A DNA stretch of 64,000 nucleotides from Vagococcus silagei. GTDB taxonomy: Bacteria; Bacillota; Bacilli; Lactobacillales; Vagococcaceae. Below the pieces are notes generated by a model that was not told where the DNA came from, did not search any database, and was given only the letters and a program-made list of their open reading frames with translations. How positions within the stretch are numbered: the first letter of the stretch is position 1; each line of letters begins with the position of its first letter. Below are positions 42,649-51,910 of the stretch, one piece after another. Where the stretch lies: contig NZ_SDGV01000001.1 of NCBI RefSeq assembly GCF_004795745.1, positions 124,001 through 188,000 on the forward strand, written 5' to 3'. The translations under genes and the position numbers were made by a program.

Positions 42649-42684
42649 CGTATCTCTCCTTTCAATTTAAGTTATCATAACCAT

Positions 42685-42731
42685 CTGGTTGTAACCACTT
42701 TCAATATAACGCGTTTTAAATAAAATGTCAA
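42685..42731 (-). promoter_or_regulatory. Promoter and GntR operator of the GalNAc PTS operon
   Basis: On the minus strand -35 TTGACA (42726-42731) and -10 TATATT (42703-42708) are 17 nt apart. Immediately downstream, plus-strand ACCATCTGGTTGTAACCAC (about 42680-42698) matches the operator at 39378-39396, so one repressor probably controls both transcripts. Confidence 0.85.
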
Positions 42732-42813
42732 CATAATTTCAAGTAGAGTCTTAGAATTATCATAGCATAGACTTGGAATTATTAGTTTGTGAATTATGTA
42801 TTTTATCTTTTTT

Positions 42814-42827
42814 AGCAAGCGTTTCCA
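42814..42827 (-). promoter_or_regulatory. cre-like CcpA site upstream of the PTS promoter
   Basis: AGCAAGCGTTTCCA matches the cre consensus at about 12 of 14 positions, with intact core AAGCG. It is about 85 nt upstream of the -35, which could give catabolite control. The rest of the gap 42840-42970 shows only AT-rich DNA. Confidence 0.5.
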
Positions 42828-42973
42828 AAAGCTATTACAGTAATGACGGGCTTAAACTGAGTTTTAGTATTTTTAACATTTTTTGTTTTTTTAAAGGTAA
42901 TAAATACCGTATTCATTTGTTTTAGTTTTTATACTTTTAATGAAAAAATGGTCATTCGTTTTATTTTTTTACA

Positions 42974-43020
42974 AAAAAAGGCCCTCGCTCGTTAATTAAA
43001 ACCAAGCAAAGGCCTTTTTT
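42974..43020 (-). terminator. Terminator after tRNA-Leu
   Basis: On the minus strand AAAAAAGGCC/TTTGCTTGG pairs with CGAGCGA/GGCCTTTTTTT around a TTTTAATTAA loop, 15 nt after the tRNA 3' end. Confidence 0.8.
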
Positions 43021-43035
43021 ACAAAATTCAATTGA

Positions 43036-43121
43036 TGCATCGAAAGGGAGTCGAACCCTCACGCCCGTAATTGGGCACAAGATCCTTAGTCTTGCATGTC
43101 TGCCAATTCCATCATCGATGC
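43036..43121 (-). tRNA. tRNA-Leu, anticodon AAG
   Basis: On the minus strand acceptor arms GCATCGA (5') and TCGATGC (3') pair, followed by discriminator A. The anticodon arm is CAAGA-CTAAGGA-TCTTG, giving anticodon AAG. A long variable arm (GCCC...GGGC) and the T arm GAGGG-TTCGACT-CCCTT complete a class II leucine tRNA of 86 nt. CCA is not encoded (the DNA reads TCA), so it needs 3' processing and CCA addition. Confidence 0.92.
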
Positions 43122-43150
43122 TAAAAAGAATCTTCTTAAAATATAATGGT

Positions 43151-43603
43151 TTATTTCGTATTTGTCAACTCTTCTAAGCGTCCCCCACACTGACAACGAT
43201 AGCGGTTCGTGTTCATTCGTCTTCTTCGTGGATACTTTTTTTGACAAGTGGTACATTGATATAATTTACTATACATTTCAGTAGGTGTTTGCATGGCTTT
43301 AACATAACGGCTACCTCCCGTTTCTTGCAACAACTTTTTAAAATCTACGTCTTGATGACGGTAGCCTTTACCTTCCAAATGTAAATGATAATGGCATAAT
43401 TCATGTTTAATAACACCAACAAGCTCAGTCATTCCATGCTTTTCGAGAACTAGTGGATTAAAATCTAAATGGTGGTCGCTTAAATGATAGCGACCACCAG
43501 TTGTTTTTAATCGTTTATTGAAAATGGCAGTGTGTCGAAACTCGCGTTTAAAGACATCTCTAGATATCTGTTCCACTAAAGTTTGTAACTCTTCTTGACT
43601 CAT
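43151..43603 (-). CDS. SprT-family metalloprotease-like protein
   Basis: A 150-aa protein with the zincin motif HELCHYHLH (about 66-74) and a C-terminal zinc ribbon (YQCTTCQKKYPRRRRMNTNRYRCQCGG, as markers CxxC and CxC). This is the SprT-like family found downstream of tex in Gram-positives. No defined substrate is known. It lies 17 nt after tex. Confidence 0.9.
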   Translation of the reverse strand: MSQEELQTLVEQISRDVFKREFRHTAIFNKRLKTTGGRYHLSDHHLDFNPLVLEKHGMTELVGVIKHELCHYHLHLEGKGYRHQDVDFKKLLQETGGSRYVKAMQTPTEMYSKLYQCTTCQKKYPRRRRMNTNRYRCQCGGRLEELTNTK

Positions 43604-43620
43604 ATCACCATTCTCCTATT

Positions 43621-45792
43621 TTATTTTGTTACAGGTAGCATTGTTAAGGCAATGCGTTGTTTTTCTAACGAAACACTCTCAACCCAAACTTTAACAATAT
43701 CACCGACTGCGACAATATCAGTTGGATGTTTAACAAACTTATCGCTTAGCTTAGAAATATGCACCATACCATCTTGTTTCACACCGATATCAACAAAGAC
43801 ACCAAAGTCAACGACATTACGAACAGTCCCTGTTAACTCCATACCTGGTTGTAAATCTTTCATACTTAAAACATCTTTTCTAAGTAACGGAGCTGGCATG
43901 TCATCACGCATATCACGGCCTGGTTGGAGTAACGCACTACGAATATCTTCAAATGTTTCTAAACCAATTTCTAGCTCTGCAGCCATCGTTGTGGCATCAA
44001 CATGTTGAATCTTTTGTTTTGCTTCCTCTGTGCCAAGATCATCGATTGCTAATTTTAAGCTTTTCAATAGTTTTTTAACTACGGCGTAACTTTCCGGGTG
44101 AATTCCTGTTTGATCTAACAAGTTATCACCATGAGGAATACGCAAGAAACCAATTGATTGCTCGTAAGCTTTTGGTCCTAAGCGTGGTACTTTTTTCAAT
44201 TCTTTACGATTGGTAAAGACACCATTTTCTTCACGGAAACGGACAATATTATTTGTCGTTGTCTTATTCAAACCAGAAATATGTTGCAGTAATTGCGCAC
44301 TCGCAGTATTGACATCGACACCTACTTGGTTAACTGCTGTTTCAATGACAAAATCTAATTGTTCTGTTAACAATTTTTGTGACACATCATGTTGATATTG
44401 TCCCACGCCAACTGCTTTCGGTTCAATTTTAACCAATTCAGCTAATGGATCTTGTAAACGACGCCCAATACTTACGGCACTACGTTCTTCAACTTGTAGA
44501 TCTGGAAACTCTTCACGAGCAACATCACTCGCTGAATAGACAGAAGCACCGGCTTCATTGACAATCACGTAATAAACATCACGTTTTAATTTAGCTAATT
44601 CTTCAGAAACAAATAATTCTGACTCACGACTCGCAGTTCCATTGCCAATTGCGACCATATCCACATTAAATTCTTCGACTAACTTCAAGAATTCTTTACC
44701 TGCTTCTGCCTTTTTGGCAGCACCAGATGGTTTATGCGGGTAGATGACCTTAATCGCTAAAACTTTTCCAGTCGCATCCATGACTGCTAATTTACAACCA
44801 GTACGGTAAGCTGGGTCAAAACCTAAGACAACTTTACCTTTTAACGGTGATTGTAACAATAAATGACGTAAGTTCTCACCAAAAATTGAAATAGCTTGTT
44901 TTTCAGCTTTTTCAGTTAATTCATTTCGAATTTCACGCTCAATACTCGGGCGAATAAAACGTTTGTAACTATCACGATACGCTTCTTGTATATAAGCTGT
45001 TGCTATACTTGCTTCGTCTTTAATCAGATGACGAGCAAAATATTTTTCAATTTTTTCTTCATCAATATCAAGACTGACTTTTAAAATGCCTTCTTTTTCA
45101 CCGCGATTAGCAGCTAAAATACGATGGGGCACTAATTTATGAACTTGTTCTGAAAAATCATAATACATTTCATAGACTTGTTTTTCGTCCAAGGCTTTAT
45201 CTTTTTCTTTCACAACAAACAAACTATAATCCCATAAATATTGGCGTAACCATTTACGGTATTCAGGATTATCACCAATTTGTTCAGCTAAAATTTCATG
45301 TGCACCTTGTAATGCTTCTTCAGCTGAAGTGATTTTCTGTTCAGAATTAATAAATTCAGTCGCCTTTTCAGTAACTGAACCTGTTTTAGGAAAACTTAAC
45401 AACCATACTGCCAGAGGTTCCAATCCTGCTTCCTTGGCAATAGTTGCCTTGGTACGACGTTTTTGTTTAAATGGTCGATACAAATCTTCCACTTGTTGCA
45501 TTTTAGTCGCTTTTTCAATTTTTTTACGTAAAGCATCGTTTAATTTACCTTGTTCTTCAATTAAACGAATCACTTCTGCCTTCCGATTTACCAAATTTTC
45601 AACATAATGATAGCGATCTGAAATTTCACGAATCATCACTTCATCTAAACTATCTGTTTGATCTTTACGATAACGCGCAATAAAGGGTACCGTATTCCCT
45701 TCTTCTAGGAGCGTCAAGACAGTCACGACTTGTTTTTTTTTATATTGCGGTAACTCTTCATTTAAAATATCCAATACATGTTGATCTAGCAT
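43621..45792 (-). CDS. tex: Tex-family RNA-binding transcription accessory protein
   Basis: A 723-aa protein with complete Tex architecture: Tex_N helical region (FIARYRKDQTDSLDE, YRPFKQKRRTKATIA), a YqgF/RuvX-like RNase H fold domain (KVVLGFDPAYRTGCKLAVMD), helix-hairpin-helix segment (VNTASAQLLQHISGLN) and C-terminal S1 domain (GMELTGTVRNVVDFGVFVDIGVKQDGMVHISKL). It binds nucleic acid and acts in transcription and gene expression control. It is 5 nt after the coiled-coil gene. Confidence 0.95.
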   Translation of the reverse strand: MLDQHVLDILNEELPQYKKKQVVTVLTLLEEGNTVPFIARYRKDQTDSLDEVMIREISDRYHYVENLVNRKAEVIRLIEEQGKLNDALRKKIEKATKMQQVEDLYRPFKQKRRTKATIAKEAGLEPLAVWLLSFPKTGSVTEKATEFINSEQKITSAEEALQGAHEILAEQIGDNPEYRKWLRQYLWDYSLFVVKEKDKALDEKQVYEMYYDFSEQVHKLVPHRILAANRGEKEGILKVSLDIDEEKIEKYFARHLIKDEASIATAYIQEAYRDSYKRFIRPSIEREIRNELTEKAEKQAISIFGENLRHLLLQSPLKGKVVLGFDPAYRTGCKLAVMDATGKVLAIKVIYPHKPSGAAKKAEAGKEFLKLVEEFNVDMVAIGNGTASRESELFVSEELAKLKRDVYYVIVNEAGASVYSASDVAREEFPDLQVEERSAVSIGRRLQDPLAELVKIEPKAVGVGQYQHDVSQKLLTEQLDFVIETAVNQVGVDVNTASAQLLQHISGLNKTTTNNIVRFREENGVFTNRKELKKVPRLGPKAYEQSIGFLRIPHGDNLLDQTGIHPESYAVVKKLLKSLKLAIDDLGTEEAKQKIQHVDATTMAAELEIGLETFEDIRSALLQPGRDMRDDMPAPLLRKDVLSMKDLQPGMELTGTVRNVVDFGVFVDIGVKQDGMVHISKLSDKFVKHPTDIVAVGDIVKVWVESVSLEKQRIALTMLPVTK

Positions 45793-45797
45793 AATAA

Positions 45798-47768
45798 TTA
45801 TTTCGTCCCCTTATTCGTTGCATATTGTTCGACATATTGCGCTGGTTTTACATAGTAAGTATCCAAATAATTTGACAATTGGCTGTAAGCTTTAAGCAAT
45901 ACAAATGTGCGGTTGTCCATTAGAACAACATTATTCTCAAACATTGGTTGTTTGACTAATGCGCCAATTTGATCCCAAAAGTTTTCTAAGTTTTTGATGT
46001 ATGGTAAACACCATTTTAAGAAATCCATATTCTTATTGATTAAGTTAATCTGATAAATCTTATTCCAACGAACAGGCAAGTACGTTAGTTCTGCCATATC
46101 TAAAGCATATTCTTCTTCTGGAACTTTTAATTCGTCATTCACGGGATTCTTAGATTTTTCAAAGAGCATATAAATCTCTTTTTCAACCTTACTTTGATCC
46201 ACGGTCATTTTTCGAACCATGTCATTCATCACATCGTGACCTTTTGATGGATCAGGTTCATAATGATCATCTAAATCAGTTAATTCTTCCAGAGTTAAAG
46301 GTACTTCTTTAATCTCATTGAAAATGTTTTGCATTACAATTGATTCACTCGTCACCGGCGCTGGTTTAATCTCGTTTTCGAGTTGAGACGTCCGTTTAAC
46401 GACTTCCTCAAAAAGAAGTTGATATTTCAAAGCACGTTTTTTCAGATTACTAACCGCTTCATCCATACGTTTATATCCATGTTCCCATTTCACCGTGTCT
46501 TCTTCGTATTCTGTTTGTTCTTTTGTTAACTGTTTTTGCGTAAACTCATGCTTACGTTTCCACTCGTTAACATCCGTTTCCAAACGCCATACCTTAGCTT
46601 GAGTTTCATCGATGACAATTTGCATATTTTCAAGCTGTGCTACTTTTTCAGCGTAAGCTTCCTTAGTTTTCGTTAAATTATTATTTACAACATCAAAATC
46701 CTCTTTCAATGCGTCTTCACGTTCTTGCATCATTTGTTGTTCAGAAAGTAGTTTTTTTAGTTTAGCATCATCTTCGTGTGTGCGTTTTTGAATGACAATT
46801 AGTTCATCTTCAAGTTGCTTCACATCTTGTTGCGCTTCACGAATGATGGCTTCTTTTTCAGATAACAACTGATCAATCATCTCTTGATAGCGTTTATTCT
46901 CTTTTTCAAGTTTTGAATAACGTTGTCTACGTGTACGTTTTTCATCCTTTGTTTCATCTAATTCAAGTTCATTATCAACAAAGTCCATATCAATTTCCTC
47001 AATTTGATGACCTTTGTTTTTACTACCTTTTGCCTTTTTAACCGCTTCAATTAAAATTAAATTAGCTTGATCGAGTTTTTTATTTAATAATTTAGCTTCT
47101 TCTAATTGATACGACAAGTCTGAATTTTTCTGTAAAAGTTCATCTTTGGCAATTCTTTCTTGCGTTAATTCTTTCAAATATTCTTTGACGGTTTCCTGCA
47201 ATCTTAAATTATCATTTTTCCAATCACTATTTAAGATACTACTTTGGGCGATCATCCACTGTTGCGCATCCATACCTGGAATTTCGCCCTCATAATTTTG
47301 CACTTGATCATCAAATTCAATTTGATTAACCCCATAATTTTCTGCTGATACGGTTTGATTTGCCATTTCAGCAGATTGTCTAGCCATTCTTTCTGTCACT
47401 CTTATTAAGCAACTTTCTAACAAACGAACAGCTGATGAGACTAAACTCTTAATTTCATCTTTAGATAACGTACGTGGGATCTCAAATGTCAGATTATAGG
47501 ATGATTCCCCGGCTTCTTGATAATCTAAAAACGCGCGGAAAATGCGAAAATCAGGGAACAAACGATTCCACTCATTCAACATGACCTGACAAGCAATGAC
47601 AATGTATGATTTTTCTAATTGATTGGTATTCATCCAACTTAACTCTAATTGATTTTCAAGACGTTTTTTAGAAATGTCTGAAAGAATAATCTCACTTTTT
47701 TCGGTAGCTCTTTTTCTTTCCTTACTAAATAAACGACTTGTTACACGAATATCTGAATTAAGCATCAC
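45798..47768 (-). CDS. Large coiled-coil protein of unknown function
   Basis: A 656-aa soluble protein without signal peptide or membrane helix. A globular N-terminal domain (about 1-140; it begins LNSDIRVTSRLFSKERKRAT) is followed by a long heptad-rich Glu/Lys/Gln coiled coil (about 185-480) and a C-terminal domain (about 530-650: DMAELTYLPVRWNKIYQINL, YVKPAQYVEQYA). I recognise no family. Its role could be structural, or division- or chromosome-related, by analogy with coiled-coil proteins; that is a guess. It is next to tex, with only 5 nt between them. Confidence 0.75.
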   Translation of the reverse strand: MMLNSDIRVTSRLFSKERKRATEKSEIILSDISKKRLENQLELSWMNTNQLEKSYIVIACQVMLNEWNRLFPDFRIFRAFLDYQEAGESSYNLTFEIPRTLSKDEIKSLVSSAVRLLESCLIRVTERMARQSAEMANQTVSAENYGVNQIEFDDQVQNYEGEIPGMDAQQWMIAQSSILNSDWKNDNLRLQETVKEYLKELTQERIAKDELLQKNSDLSYQLEEAKLLNKKLDQANLILIEAVKKAKGSKNKGHQIEEIDMDFVDNELELDETKDEKRTRRQRYSKLEKENKRYQEMIDQLLSEKEAIIREAQQDVKQLEDELIVIQKRTHEDDAKLKKLLSEQQMMQEREDALKEDFDVVNNNLTKTKEAYAEKVAQLENMQIVIDETQAKVWRLETDVNEWKRKHEFTQKQLTKEQTEYEEDTVKWEHGYKRMDEAVSNLKKRALKYQLLFEEVVKRTSQLENEIKPAPVTSESIVMQNIFNEIKEVPLTLEELTDLDDHYEPDPSKGHDVMNDMVRKMTVDQSKVEKEIYMLFEKSKNPVNDELKVPEEEYALDMAELTYLPVRWNKIYQINLINKNMDFLKWCLPYIKNLENFWDQIGALVKQPMFENNVVLMDNRTFVLLKAYSQLSNYLDTYYVKPAQYVEQYATNKGTK

Positions 47769-47885
47769 TAGCCCTCTTTTCTTTACATAGTCATCGTTTG
47801 ATACTCGAACGTCAACTTGTAGTAATCTTTGATTTAAAATAAATTATATCATATTAAAAAAACAAAAATGGTTATACACGCAGAA

Positions 47886-47915
47886 AAAGTGTTGCTCATT
47901 AACGCAACACTTCAA
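47886..47915 (-). terminator. Terminator after the DUF1149 gene
   Basis: AAGTGTTGC pairs with GCAACACTT around TCATTAAC; the minus strand continues into TTTTTC. Confidence 0.85.
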
Positions 47916-47924
47916 ACTTTAGTT

Positions 47925-48311
47925 TTAAGCTTCTGGTGAGAAGTTTAATTGAACACCAGGTTCATCTAATGAAATTTCTGTAATTTCATAAGCCAAACGC
48001 TCAATTAAAACAAATAAAGGTCGTACAAGTTCATTAATTTCTTCAGGCGAAAAATCTTCAATTTTATCGACTTTACGATCAATTAACTGTACAAATTGCG
48101 CTACATCTCCAGATAAGGCCACTTTTTCTAACACAATTTTAAATTCAATTCTTAAACCTAATACTGAATCTTTTTCCGGATTTAAAGGTGTGCCTTCCTC
48201 AATTGGAAATGGGTTAAGGCTAACATTAATTGCTGTTTCTTCTGTATGTTCATTTGGTAAAGCATCATAGTGAAATGCTTGCACAAATTCTTGTTGACGC
48301 ACTAAATTCAT
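47925..48311 (-). CDS. DUF1149 family protein
   Basis: A 128-aa soluble protein starting MNLVRQQEFVQAFHYDAL. The conserved middle (NPFPIEEGTPLNPEKDSVLGLRIEFKIVLE, as a region about 32-61) and the acidic C-terminus fit the DUF1149 family of Lactobacillales (SecB-like fold). Function unknown. Monocistronic with its own terminator. Confidence 0.85.
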   Translation of the reverse strand: MNLVRQQEFVQAFHYDALPNEHTEETAINVSLNPFPIEEGTPLNPEKDSVLGLRIEFKIVLEKVALSGDVAQFVQLIDRKVDKIEDFSPEEINELVRPLFVLIERLAYEITEISLDEPGVQLNFSPEA

Positions 48312-48414
48312 AAAATAACCTCTTTCTATTTTACACCGATCATAATTTTTGTTTTGTTTCTTATAATACTAGTGTACACGATTCCGACTTTAAAATAAAT
48401 CTAAAGATTAAATT

Positions 48415-49215
48415 TTATTCACTTTCTCTAAATCCTTGCCAAACGTTACCTAAGTTTGGTAAAAATGCAATCCCATTTTCAATTGCCAGATAAACAAATG
48501 CCTTGGCTTGTTTCACAGAATCTGGCAACGAATGTCCCATCATCAAGTAGCAAGTGATAGCTGAGGCAAAGGTACAACCAGCTCCGTTGTTCGTCGAAGT
48601 TGCTAATTTAGACTCACGAAATTCTAAAAACTCGATCCCATCATAAAAAAGATCGACTGCTTCCATACCTGGAAAACGCAAACCGCCTTTGATTACCACA
48701 GATTTTGTACCTAATTCTTTTAAACGACACGCCGCTTGCTTCATTTTTGCAACAGTATCAATTGGTGATATGCCTGATAATAATTCTGCCTCATGCAGAT
48801 TTGGCGTAATGATCGTGGCTAAAGGGATTAATTCGTCTTTAAAAAATTGGATAATCGTTTCACTTGTCTCAAAACCAGATTCTTTTAGAGCTAAAACTGG
48901 GTCAATGACAAGTGGTTTGTCAGAGCCTTCTGTTTTTAAAAAATCTTTAATTAAATGTGCTACTTTTAGATTAGCTAACATACCTACTTTCACGCCGCCA
49001 TATGTCCCAACTGTCTTAAGGATTCCTAATTGCGTACTAATTTCTTTTTCGCTTAGTTCAAAAATTGAGATGTGCTCGTTTTGAGGATTCATTGTTACGA
49101 TACACGTTAAAAGTTGGTGTGAGGTAATGCCAAAGCGTTGAAAAGTTCTGACATCTGCCTGTAAGCCGCCTCCACTCAGTGTATCTGAGCCGGCAATAAT
49201 AAGTGCTGGTTTCAC
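48415..49215 (-). CDS. pdxK: Pyridoxal/hydroxymethylpyrimidine kinase (PdxK/ThiD family)
   Basis: A ribokinase-fold vitamin kinase. A GTG start at 49215 (266 aa) sits 6 nt from AAGAGG; the earlier TTG at 49251 would overlap the previous gene and gives no ribosome site. Motifs are ALIIAGSDTLSGGGLQADVR, VGMLANLKVAHLI, VIDPVLALKESG, ITPNLHEAELLSG and the NNGAGCTFASAITCYL phosphate loop. It could phosphorylate pyridoxal or HMP; the family does not separate these by motif. Confidence 0.85.
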   Translation of the reverse strand: MKPALIIAGSDTLSGGGLQADVRTFQRFGITSHQLLTCIVTMNPQNEHISIFELSEKEISTQLGILKTVGTYGGVKVGMLANLKVAHLIKDFLKTEGSDKPLVIDPVLALKESGFETSETIIQFFKDELIPLATIITPNLHEAELLSGISPIDTVAKMKQAACRLKELGTKSVVIKGGLRFPGMEAVDLFYDGIEFLEFRESKLATSTNNGAGCTFASAITCYLMMGHSLPDSVKQAKAFVYLAIENGIAFLPNLGNVWQGFRESE

Positions 49216-49234
49216 ATTGTTCCTCTTTTCTCGT

Positions 49235-49819
49235 CTAAGTAACTGGTCCAATTTTGTTAAATGGATAATATCGCACTAAAAGAACCCCTTTTAATTGGTC
49301 TCGTTTCACGAGTCCAAAATGACGACTATCTTTAGCTGCTTGGCGATTATCTGCTAAGACAAGATAGTGATTTTCTGGGATAGTTTGCGTCCCTTCGTTG
49401 GCTCCTTTAATATTACGCATATCAAAATTCTCAGTATATAACGCTTGTTTATTCTTTGCTTTCGACTTAAAGGTTAAAAAATTCTCCTTTAAGTAGGGTT
49501 CCGAATATTCTTCTTTATTAATTGTTAGAATATCATTCGTGACTTTCACATCATCCCCTGGTAATCCGATAATTCTTAGTGGCATGACATCCTCTTCAAC
49601 TTTTACTAATGCAAGATTGAAGCGTTGAGGTTGAAAATCTTCTTTATAAAAGATACGGTCTTTTTTTTCAAGTTGAATATACATACTATCATTATCAACT
49701 TCATGACGTTTAACAAGTGATGACGCTACTACTACTGCGACAATGATCAAGATAACCGCAATGAAAAAAAAGTAAACAAAAAAAGATTTTGATTGTCGTT
49801 TGGCTTTTCTTGGTTTCAT
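49235..49819 (-). CDS. Signal peptidase I-like protein; catalytic Lys replaced by Leu
   Basis: A 194-aa S26-family protein: basic N-terminus, one membrane helix (about 13-34), Ser45 in NDSMYIQL (the usual SMxPT is changed to SMYIQ), and later boxes LRIIGLPGDD (81-90) and ADNRQAAKDSRHFG (156-169). Where active enzymes have the general-base lysine before RxxGLPGD, this protein has Leu81. Together with the unusual serine box, this suggests a non-catalytic paralogue. It is cotranscribed with a TIM-barrel protein and a glucosaminidase. Confidence 0.85.
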   Translation of the reverse strand: MKPRKAKRQSKSFFVYFFFIAVILIIVAVVVASSLVKRHEVDNDSMYIQLEKKDRIFYKEDFQPQRFNLALVKVEEDVMPLRIIGLPGDDVKVTNDILTINKEEYSEPYLKENFLTFKSKAKNKQALYTENFDMRNIKGANEGTQTIPENHYLVLADNRQAAKDSRHFGLVKRDQLKGVLLVRYYPFNKIGPVT

Positions 49820-49842
49820 TTTTTCTAATTCCTATTCATCTA

Positions 49843-50535
49843 TTACTTTTCTTCTTGTTGCGCCTCTTCAATTTCACGATACTTTTCCATCTTCTTGCTA
49901 AATAAATAGCCGTTTGTTGGCGCTGTATATGTGATTGCGTTGGCGCCTGCGTGAATAGTCTCCAAAATACTTTCATCGGTTGGGCCACCTGTAGCCATGA
50001 TAGGGACAAGAGGATGATTTTTTCGAATTTCACGCACAATATGAGCAGTATTTTTTCCACCGCTGACATTCAAAATCTTCACACCGGCGTTTAGTTTAGC
50101 TTCTACATCAGTAAATTCTGATGTCACTGTGCCAATAATTGGAATATCCACCATTTTTGCAATTTCCTCAATGGTTTCTGTTGGAGTAGGTGCATTTACA
50201 ACAACTCCCAGTGAACCATTCGCCTCAGCAAACATACTCATACTTGCAGAACGGTGTCCTTGCGTTGTTCCTCCGCCGACCCCTGAAAAAACAGGAACAT
50301 CAGCAACTTCCACGATACATTTTGTAATGGATGGATGTGGCGTAAACGGATAAACAGCAATGACTGCATCCGCATCAATATTTTTAATAATAGCAATATC
50401 GGTTGAATAACAAATTGATTTGATACGACGACCAAAAATTCGAATGCCTGAACACTCACGAATCACGTTTGGCACTTTCAAAATATCTTTACGTAAATCT
50501 GTCATTATTTCCGGTACATATTTTTCACTTTTCAA
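49843..50535 (-). CDS. TIM-barrel protein related to phosphate-binding aldolases
   Basis: A 230-aa protein with alternating strands and helices and phosphate-binding loops at about 162-170 (NVSGGKNTAH) and 183-190 (MATGGPTDES). GVGGGTTQGHRS lies after the third or fourth strand. Related Lactobacillales proteins are often annotated as hydrolases or KDPG-aldolase-like, but the catalytic lysine context of KdgA (IKVFPG) is absent. I assign no reaction. It sits 23 nt before the signal-peptidase-like gene. Confidence 0.6.
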   Translation of the reverse strand: MKSEKYVPEIMTDLRKDILKVPNVIRECSGIRIFGRRIKSICYSTDIAIIKNIDADAVIAVYPFTPHPSITKCIVEVADVPVFSGVGGGTTQGHRSASMSMFAEANGSLGVVVNAPTPTETIEEIAKMVDIPIIGTVTSEFTDVEAKLNAGVKILNVSGGKNTAHIVREIRKNHPLVPIMATGGPTDESILETIHAGANAITYTAPTNGYLFSKKMEKYREIEEAQQEEK

Positions 50536-50573
50536 CTTACTTCCCCCTAAATCAACTTTAAAAATTTTTATGC

Positions 50574-51203
50574 TTAATCATATTGCGCGAGCTGATTCGC
50601 TTCGATCACGTCAATAATCTTATTCGCATATGTTGGGTCAGTTGCATAACCGGCTACTTGCAATGCTTTAGCAGCTGTTTTGTAATCATCTGCTAGCAAA
50701 ACGCCTTGATAAAGATACGGATCCCAATCGACACCTTTAACAAAAAGTTTCGTATGATCGATTAAACTTTCTTCCCAACTTGAATACACTTTAAAATTGG
50801 CTTCAATAGTTTCCCATTTGCCATTTCGGTATTCTTGTGTTTTTAGTTTTACTGATTTTCCATTCGGATTAAAAGATTTCATTCCAAATAGGTTATTATA
50901 CTGGGCACTTAATTCACTGGTACCCCAATCAGATTCTAAAATTGCCTGGCCAATGACAATACTTGGCAAAATCCCATAATCTTGTTGTAACTGTTTTGCT
51001 GTTGGTAGAAGTTGCTGAATAAACTGTTCATGCGCTTCTACTTGATCATCATGAGGATTCACTGGTTGGACCTTGTCATCAAACAAATGGTTCAGTGTAA
51101 ATGAAAACACGAAAATCCCTAATAGAATAATCAACACACTCATCAGAAAAGGACCTCGACCATTTCGTTTGGAGCGATAATTTTTTTTATATTTTTTTGC
51201 CAT
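50574..51203 (-). CDS. Membrane-anchored N-acetylglucosaminidase (GH73 type)
   Basis: A 209-aa protein with a very basic N-terminus (KKYKKNYRSKRNGRG), one membrane helix (about 20-40) and a glucosaminidase domain (about 65-205). The catalytic Glu is in GQAILESDWGTSEL; NNLFGMKSFN, KVYSSWEESLIDHT and YATDPTYANKIIDVIE are family marks. It should cut glycan strands of the cell wall. The signal-peptide-like helix may act as an anchor. Confidence 0.9.
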   Translation of the reverse strand: MAKKYKKNYRSKRNGRGPFLMSVLIILLGIFVFSFTLNHLFDDKVQPVNPHDDQVEAHEQFIQQLLPTAKQLQQDYGILPSIVIGQAILESDWGTSELSAQYNNLFGMKSFNPNGKSVKLKTQEYRNGKWETIEANFKVYSSWEESLIDHTKLFVKGVDWDPYLYQGVLLADDYKTAAKALQVAGYATDPTYANKIIDVIEANQLAQYD

Positions 51204-51267
51204 AATTTCCCTACTTCTCGTTTATTGCTCAACTGACACCCACGACAAGACCCCAATTACTTAAAAC

Positions 51268-51840
51268 TTATTCTTCAATCGGCTCTTCTTCAACAACGAT
51301 ATTTTTTTCAATGTAAGTTTCACTTAAATTCTCGTCAACCCATTCTAATAGATCAACTTGAGAATCTATAATTTGTTGTTGAATAATTTCCGGCATAAAG
51401 AATTCTAAAATATCATCATAGCCCCATTCTTGATAATTGACGCTAATTCTTAAATTCACACAATTACGTTTATTTCGTTCATCAACACCTGCCCGGATAG
51501 CGCGTTGCTGTGTTATTAATTCTGCCGTTGCTAAACCTGACTTGATCCATGTTTTAGCAATACTTGCTTTTAACCGTTTGTATTCAGGTACGATATAATT
51601 ACGCTTTTCTGGAAAGATGATTGTTTGACGTGCTATTTTTTGAATCAACATCCATTCATAATCCGAAAACAAAGCTTTTAACTTTTGCATTTTATCGGCA
51701 GAAAGTGCTTTTTTCCCACTCTTCCACTCGAGCCATTCCTCATATGAAATATCTAAATATTGAAGACTAAAAAGTTTCTCGCTAAAAAACTGATCTTGAA
51801 TTCGATCAACCATAATATTTACAATCGCTTGATTCATCAT
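51268..51840 (-). CDS. Conserved protein of unknown function
   Basis: A 190-aa soluble protein rich in Glu, Ile and Trp (SYEEWLEWKSGKKALS resembles a short helix-turn-helix-like segment at about 32-47). The C-terminus is acidic (EEEPIEE). I recognise no family. It lies upstream of the glucosaminidase gene by 64 nt and probably begins that transcript. Confidence 0.6.
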   Translation of the reverse strand: MMNQAIVNIMVDRIQDQFFSEKLFSLQYLDISYEEWLEWKSGKKALSADKMQKLKALFSDYEWMLIQKIARQTIIFPEKRNYIVPEYKRLKASIAKTWIKSGLATAELITQQRAIRAGVDERNKRNCVNLRISVNYQEWGYDDILEFFMPEIIQQQIIDSQVDLLEWVDENLSETYIEKNIVVEEEPIEE

Positions 51841-51910
51841 AATTCATCCTTTCTAAATTTCTCATATTTTCATTTTACCCTCTTTACCCGATAAAATCAT
51901 CTTTCATCTA

